From assembly GCA_020634165.1 (NCBI GenBank), contig JACKCF010000008.1, forward strand, positions 39,873 to 103,872: a stretch of DNA of 64,000 bases. The letters run 5' to 3'. Origin of the DNA: Anaerolineaceae bacterium. GTDB taxonomy: Bacteria; Chloroflexota; Anaerolineae; Aggregatilineales; Phototrophicaceae. Both the position numbers and the translations under genes were made by a program. Below are positions 60,289-64,000 of this stretch, one piece after another. Every line of letters begins with the position of its first letter. Positions within the stretch are counted from its first letter, which is position 1. The notes below the pieces were generated by a model that was given only the letters and a program-made list of their open reading frames with translations, was not told the origin of the DNA and did not search any database.

Positions 60289-61077
60289 TTAAGGCATTGG
60301 ACTTCTATGGCTCTGACTGCGGCTGCCGTTGAGTTCCGACGCCTGTATGTCTTCTTCTTCGGCTTCGATGAGTCGGCCAATATTGAGAGCTTCATTCTCA
60401 TTTGCAATCGAATCAAGATCATAGTCGAGGCGTTCCTGCATCCGTTGTGCGACAAACGCTGCATAGTCTTCAACCAGATCATTGATGATAGTTCTACGGC
60501 TTCCGTCTGCCATCTCTGCCCACACGCGATAGCGCGGTGTGTCGTAGGCTTCCTTCTTAGAAACAGCCGTTTCCTCATAGCCGATACTGACGACACCCGC
60601 TAAGTCTACTTTACGCGAACGTGTGAATTCTGGCAGCGGCCCGCGGCTGATGGTGGCCTCATAGTCTGTCATAGTGATATGCGTTTTGTTGTAAGCGATC
60701 ACGGCAGCGCCATAAAGCATCACCATCGCAAAAACACCCAGGAAAATCGGCAGGATGAAGGGTACATCGCCACTTTCAAGATACTCGTTGGTTAGCAGTA
60801 CCGTCACAAGCGACATCATGCCGCCACCGATCATCGTTCCCACGAAATTCTCATTGCGCTCCAGCCGCCAATTGGTCCTGAATGACATCGTAAGGGCATG
60901 ATCTTCATCTCGAAGCATCAACCCTTCAGGCTGCTTGACTTTTCGGCGCTTGGTTTTTGCGGTTGGCAGGTCAAATGGGAAAACGTGGTGGCATGTCGGG
61001 CAAACTGCTGCCATCTTCTGGATGTTGATATGTTCCGATGTGATCATCTGACCACAATTTGGGCAGGTGATTTGCAT
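60289..61077 (-). CDS. Zinc-ribbon membrane protein, unknown function
   Basis: 262 residues with GGGAGG before the ATG. The N-terminus is a zinc ribbon (CPNCG...CPTCH, residues ~5-33) followed by a basic linker. Two membrane segments lie near residues 85-105 and 110-130. The C-terminal half (ITMTDYEATISRGPLPEF through TIINDLVEDYAAFVAQRM) is beta-rich and PH-like. It is not recognised as a named family. It might sense or organise membrane components, but no function is claimed. Confidence 0.7.
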   Translation of the reverse strand: MQITCPNCGQMITSEHINIQKMAAVCPTCHHVFPFDLPTAKTKRRKVKQPEGLMLRDEDHALTMSFRTNWRLERNENFVGTMIGGGMMSLVTVLLTNEYLESGDVPFILPIFLGVFAMVMLYGAAVIAYNKTHITMTDYEATISRGPLPEFTRSRKVDLAGVVSIGYEETAVSKKEAYDTPRYRVWAEMADGSRRTIINDLVEDYAAFVAQRMQERLDYDLDSIANENEALNIGRLIEAEEEDIQASELNGSRSQSHRSPMP

Positions 61078-61146
61078 GACATGCCTCCCTCGTTAATTGC
61101 CTTTACAAGTCTATACGAAGTTGCTTAAATCCAGGTTACGATCTGG

Positions 61147-62517
61147 CTAAAGTGCCGCAACCTCATTCAAAAATACAATAGATGTGTCGATCCCTTTGTG
61201 GAACATATCGATATGCATATGCTCATTTGGGCCGTGCAGACCATCCGTATTCAGACCAAAGCCCATCAAAATCACTGGAATTTGCAGCACTTTCTGGAAG
61301 TCGCCAACAATCGGTAAGCTCCCACCTTCGCGCTTGAAGACAGGCGCGGCTCCCCATCCTTTTTCATAAGCACGGATCGCTGCCTGCATCATTGGTGTAT
61401 CAATATCGACCTGTGGGCTGGAAGTGCCAACGGCAAACTGCTTGATTTCTACACGAACGGTTGTCGGAGCAATGGCCATGATGTAATCCTGGCATAGCTT
61501 GGAAATCGTCGCCGGATCTTGATCGGCAACCAGGCGACAGCTAATCTTTGCCCAGGCCTTTTCAGGCACAATTGCTTTGACGCCATTTCCCCAATAGCCG
61601 CTGGCCATACCATTGATTTCCAATGTTGGCCGCGCGCCGATGCGCTCCTGTATCGTATAGTCAGATTCGCCCCAGGGTTCCGGTGCACCCGTATCTGCTT
61701 CCCAGGCTTGGCGTGTATAAGGCACTTTCTCTAATTCAGTACGTTCATTGTCACCAAGTATGCGCACATCATCATAAAATCCAGGGACAGCGACGGTACC
61801 ATCTTCCTTATGGAGTTTGCTGATGATCTCCGCTAGGGCCTGGGCAGGATTGTGAACCGTTCCCCCGAACATCCCGCTGTGAAGGTCTTGCTTGGGGCCA
61901 TATACGGTAACTTCAAATGCTGTGATGCCGCGCAGAGCATAGACAATGACAGGGATTCCTTTATTGGCCATGCTGCCATCGCTGATGACACAGACATCCG
62001 CCGCCAGTCGATCAGGATGATCGTGCACGAATTTGGCGATGCTTTCACCGCCGCTTTCTTCTTCACCCTCAATGATGAACTTGACATTGACGGGTAGCCT
62101 GCCCTCAGCCTGGAGCAGGCTTTCTACCGCTTTGACGTGGGCGAAGAACTGGCCCTTATCGTCGGTGGTGCCCCGTCCCCAGATTTTGCCGTCACGTTCA
62201 ACTGGCTCAAACGGTTCCGTATCCCAGCCATCTTCTTTGCTTGCCGGCTGTACATCATAGTGGCCATAGATCAGCACAGTAGGTTCATCTGGACCTGCGC
62301 CCATCCATTCAGCATAAACCAGCGGATGCCGACCAGTTGGAATAACCTCAGCACTTAAGCCAATACTTGCTAGTTGATTGGCGGTCCATTCTGCCGCTTT
62401 TTTGCATTCAGCGGCGTAATCTTTATCAGTACTCACGCTGGGGATTCGCAATAATTCATGCAGCTCACTGCGGAATCGGTTGGCGTGTTTAAGGGCATAT
62501 TGTTGTGCAGTAGTCAT
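61147..62517 (-). CDS. M20 family dipeptidase / metallopeptidase
   Basis: 456 residues with AAAGG before the ATG. Motifs: IYGHYDVQPASK, GTTDDKGQFFAHVKAVESLL, EGEEESGGESIAKFV and DGLHGPNEHMHIDM. The two-metal site and the internal dimerisation domain (~215-330) are as in the carnosinase/DUG1-type peptidases of the M20 family. It hydrolyses dipeptides or short N-terminal peptides in the cytoplasm. Confidence 0.9.
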   Translation of the reverse strand: MTTAQQYALKHANRFRSELHELLRIPSVSTDKDYAAECKKAAEWTANQLASIGLSAEVIPTGRHPLVYAEWMGAGPDEPTVLIYGHYDVQPASKEDGWDTEPFEPVERDGKIWGRGTTDDKGQFFAHVKAVESLLQAEGRLPVNVKFIIEGEEESGGESIAKFVHDHPDRLAADVCVISDGSMANKGIPVIVYALRGITAFEVTVYGPKQDLHSGMFGGTVHNPAQALAEIISKLHKEDGTVAVPGFYDDVRILGDNERTELEKVPYTRQAWEADTGAPEPWGESDYTIQERIGARPTLEINGMASGYWGNGVKAIVPEKAWAKISCRLVADQDPATISKLCQDYIMAIAPTTVRVEIKQFAVGTSSPQVDIDTPMMQAAIRAYEKGWGAAPVFKREGGSLPIVGDFQKVLQIPVILMGFGLNTDGLHGPNEHMHIDMFHKGIDTSIVFLNEVAAL

Positions 62518-62548
62518 GGTTTGCCTTTCAGAATGTGGTAATAGAAAG

Positions 62549-63574
62549 CTAAGTGGTCATCGCTTTGCTGGCGTGTTCCCATATGATGCGTTTGGTTTCA
62601 TCTTCCGGTGCGAATGGAAAATAATAGCCGACACGATCCAGTAAATTGTTATACCGTTCTCTGACGGCATAGGGTAGGTCCTCTGGCGATGCGACAACCG
62701 CAAATGTGTTCAGGATTTCGTCAGGGACATGTTGCCACATCTCGTTCCATTTTCCTTCTTTAGTAAGTCGGTTCATGGCATCGCCGAAGTCGCCCCAACC
62801 ATGCACCTCGAGGACGCGGCGATAGCTGGGTGTGCTGGCATAGAAGGCAATTTGTGACTTAATCTCGATGGTGTTGCGCTGAACTTCCTCGTCATTGCGC
62901 CCAGTCACAACAAATACCGCACAGGATAATGTGATGTCCTCTGGTGATCTTCCGGCCTTTTCGGCACCCTCTGCAATGGCTGGTCGAATAACCTGTCGCA
63001 AATAGTCAGGCGTGTGGAACGAATGCACATGGAATCCATTGGCGCTTTCTCCACCGAGATGGCACAGCGCTGGACCAACCCCCGCGATATAGACGGGAAT
63101 ATCGGGGTGTTCGATTGGCCCAGGATTGAAAAATGGCGGGAGCACACCAAATCCATAATGCTTACCTCGATACCGCAGCCCGCTCTCACTCTGGAATGCC
63201 TGCCATATCTTTCGCATGGCGGCAATATAATCTCTCAACTGCGAAACAGGCTTATCATCCCACTGAGCACTGAACCGCTTGACGATGTGTACTTTTATCT
63301 GCGTCCCCAGTCCGAGGATAAATCGCCCGTGAGATTGTGCAGCGAGGTCCCAGGCAATCTGGGCCGTTACCATTGGGCTGCGCGGGAATGCTACCGCAAT
63401 GCCTGTGCCCAGGTTGATGTGTTTGGTCGCGCTGGCGGCGTGCGTCAGTGGCAGGAAGGGATTGTGCATCGTCTCAGCAGTCCAAAGGCCATCAAATCCA
63501 TAATCTTCAACCTGGCGAGCGATATTCGCAGCTTCATTTAAGTCATCTGGGAAAATCGTAACGTCGAATTTCAT
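62549..63574 (-). CDS. LLM class F420-dependent oxidoreductase
   Basis: 341 residues from the ATG at 63574 (GGAAAG 9 nt upstream); the frame is open 28 codons further back. Luciferase-like TIM barrel: ARQVEDYGFDGLWTAETMHNPF, HINLGTGIAVAFPRSPMVTAQIAWDLAAQSHGRF and LGLGTQIKVHIVKRF are typical of the TIGR03617-like F420 group. The cofactor could also be FMN. Substrate unknown. Confidence 0.85.
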   Translation of the reverse strand: MKFDVTIFPDDLNEAANIARQVEDYGFDGLWTAETMHNPFLPLTHAASATKHINLGTGIAVAFPRSPMVTAQIAWDLAAQSHGRFILGLGTQIKVHIVKRFSAQWDDKPVSQLRDYIAAMRKIWQAFQSESGLRYRGKHYGFGVLPPFFNPGPIEHPDIPVYIAGVGPALCHLGGESANGFHVHSFHTPDYLRQVIRPAIAEGAEKAGRSPEDITLSCAVFVVTGRNDEEVQRNTIEIKSQIAFYASTPSYRRVLEVHGWGDFGDAMNRLTKEGKWNEMWQHVPDEILNTFAVVASPEDLPYAVRERYNNLLDRVGYYFPFAPEDETKRIIWEHASKAMTT

Positions 63575-63693
63575 AAGGATGGGCTTTCCATTATATAAAT
63601 GCGTAAATTCTGGCTCGGTGATAGTAGCACGATTATAGCTGGCTCGGCGACTTGACAAGTAACAGTACTCGTTTCGCTCTAATGATCGGTTGA

Positions 63694-63702
63694 TGCTATA
63701 AT
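63694..63702 (+). promoter_or_regulatory. Extended -10 promoter of the GAF-domain gene
   Basis: TGC-TATAAT with a perfect -10. A transcript start near 63708 is expected, at an ATG that opens a 20-codon ORF. Confidence 0.6.
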
Positions 63703-63759
63703 GCGTTATGTGTCATCCAGAAAACGTTCAAAAACCTTTCACAAGCCGGGACAGCCTTC

Positions 63760-64000
63760 GTGACCCCTGAGAACTTCCCAGAAGAACTAACTGAGTCGCA
63801 CCTGCGGACGCTTTATCAGATTGCCCAGTGGATAAATTCCAGCCTGGAGTTTAACCAATCGTTGAATAATGCGATTGATGCCGTCATGCAGGTAACACGT
63901 GCAGAACGTGGCTTTTTGATGGTGCATGACGAAAGCGCCAATCGCCTGCGGGTATTGGTCGCGCGCGGCATCGACGGCGCTACCATTGAGCGCGAAGGCT
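63760..64000 (+). CDS. GAF-domain protein (likely sensor kinase or cyclase), 3' partial
   Basis: Begins at a GTG at 63760 and runs off the window. The 80 visible residues form the start of a GAF domain: LRTLYQIAQWINSSLEFNQSLNNAIDAVMQVTRAERGFLMVHDESANRLRV. This arrangement usually opens histidine kinases, diguanylate cyclases or adenylate cyclases, and the effector lies outside the window. A short ORF (63708-63770) overlaps the start. Confidence 0.75.
   Translation, partial: MTPENFPEELTESHLRTLYQIAQWINSSLEFNQSLNNAIDAVMQVTRAERGFLMVHDESANRLRVLVARGIDGATIEREG

Noticed and set aside
1..64000. tRNA, rRNA, SRP RNA, tmRNA, RNase P RNA
   Set aside because: Scanned by eye for T-loop, anti-SD and core motifs without a convincing match; a covariance search would be decisive.

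Overview
The window reads as ordinary chromosome from a free-living bacterium, most likely a member of the Chloroflexota (Anaerolineae-like). That placement is inference. It rests on the gene mix: long-form RmlA, F420-type LLM oxidoreductase, ADP-forming acyl-CoA synthetase fused to a GNAT domain, secreted proteins with TPTE repeats, a bactofilin, and a CysO/MoeZ-type sulfur carrier set. No phage, insertion sequence, CRISPR array, rRNA or tRNA gene was recognised. Genes are dense, often overlapping by 4 bp, and intrinsic terminators are clear.

Layout. 0-8.2 kb (+): ATP-grasp ligase, acetyltransferases, RmlD-like reductase, three glycosyltransferases, RNase HII, a methyltransferase and a Wzz-like protein, i.e. 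a surface-polysaccharide neighbourhood. 8.2-13.1 kb: a cyclase-family hydrolase diverging from a very large secreted pullulanase. 13.2-19.6 kb (-): phosphatase, bactofilin, M20 amidohydrolase, then rmlB, a HAD phosphatase, rmlA and a CpsD-like ATPase with a degenerate P-loop. 19.8-25.7 kb: SDR, glycosyltransferase, folE, trhO, and metK under a SAM-I riboswitch. 25.9-33.8 kb (+): membrane protein, methyltransferase, a candidate small structured RNA, a DUF368 lipid translocase, a TPTE-repeat surface protein and the acyl-CoA synthetase. 33.8-40.4 kb (-): a complete Mrp Na+/H+ antiporter operon (A/B fused, C, D, E, F, G). 40.6-47.7 kb: etfBA, pentapeptide protein, small proteins, acyl-CoA dehydrogenase. 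47.8-51.6 kb (-): a sulfur-carrier operon (Mec-like JAMM protease, CysO-like ubiquitin fold, GNAT, DUF4395, thioredoxin, MoeZ-like E1-rhodanese). 51.7-64 kb: citrate synthase, phytase-like protein, three tandem rhomboids, a degenerate tyrosine recombinase, peptidases, threonine aldolase, LLM oxidoreductase and the start of a GAF protein.

The most striking element is at 51.36-51.56 kb, upstream of the sulfur-carrier operon. A near-leaderless 32-codon ORF holds seven Cys codons, three of them consecutive. An intrinsic terminator follows. The end of the ORF carries a 9-nt segment perfectly complementary to the terminator 5' arm and loop. This is the full architecture of a cysteine-responsive transcription attenuator in front of genes for a CysO-type cysteine pathway. 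Second-tier observations are the roughly 105-nt candidate RNA at 27.95-28.06 kb, a catalytically degenerate rhomboid next to two intact ones, a tyrosine recombinase without its tyrosine, and an MrpG with an extra soluble domain.

All functional calls come from reading motifs by eye. No database search or folding calculation was run.
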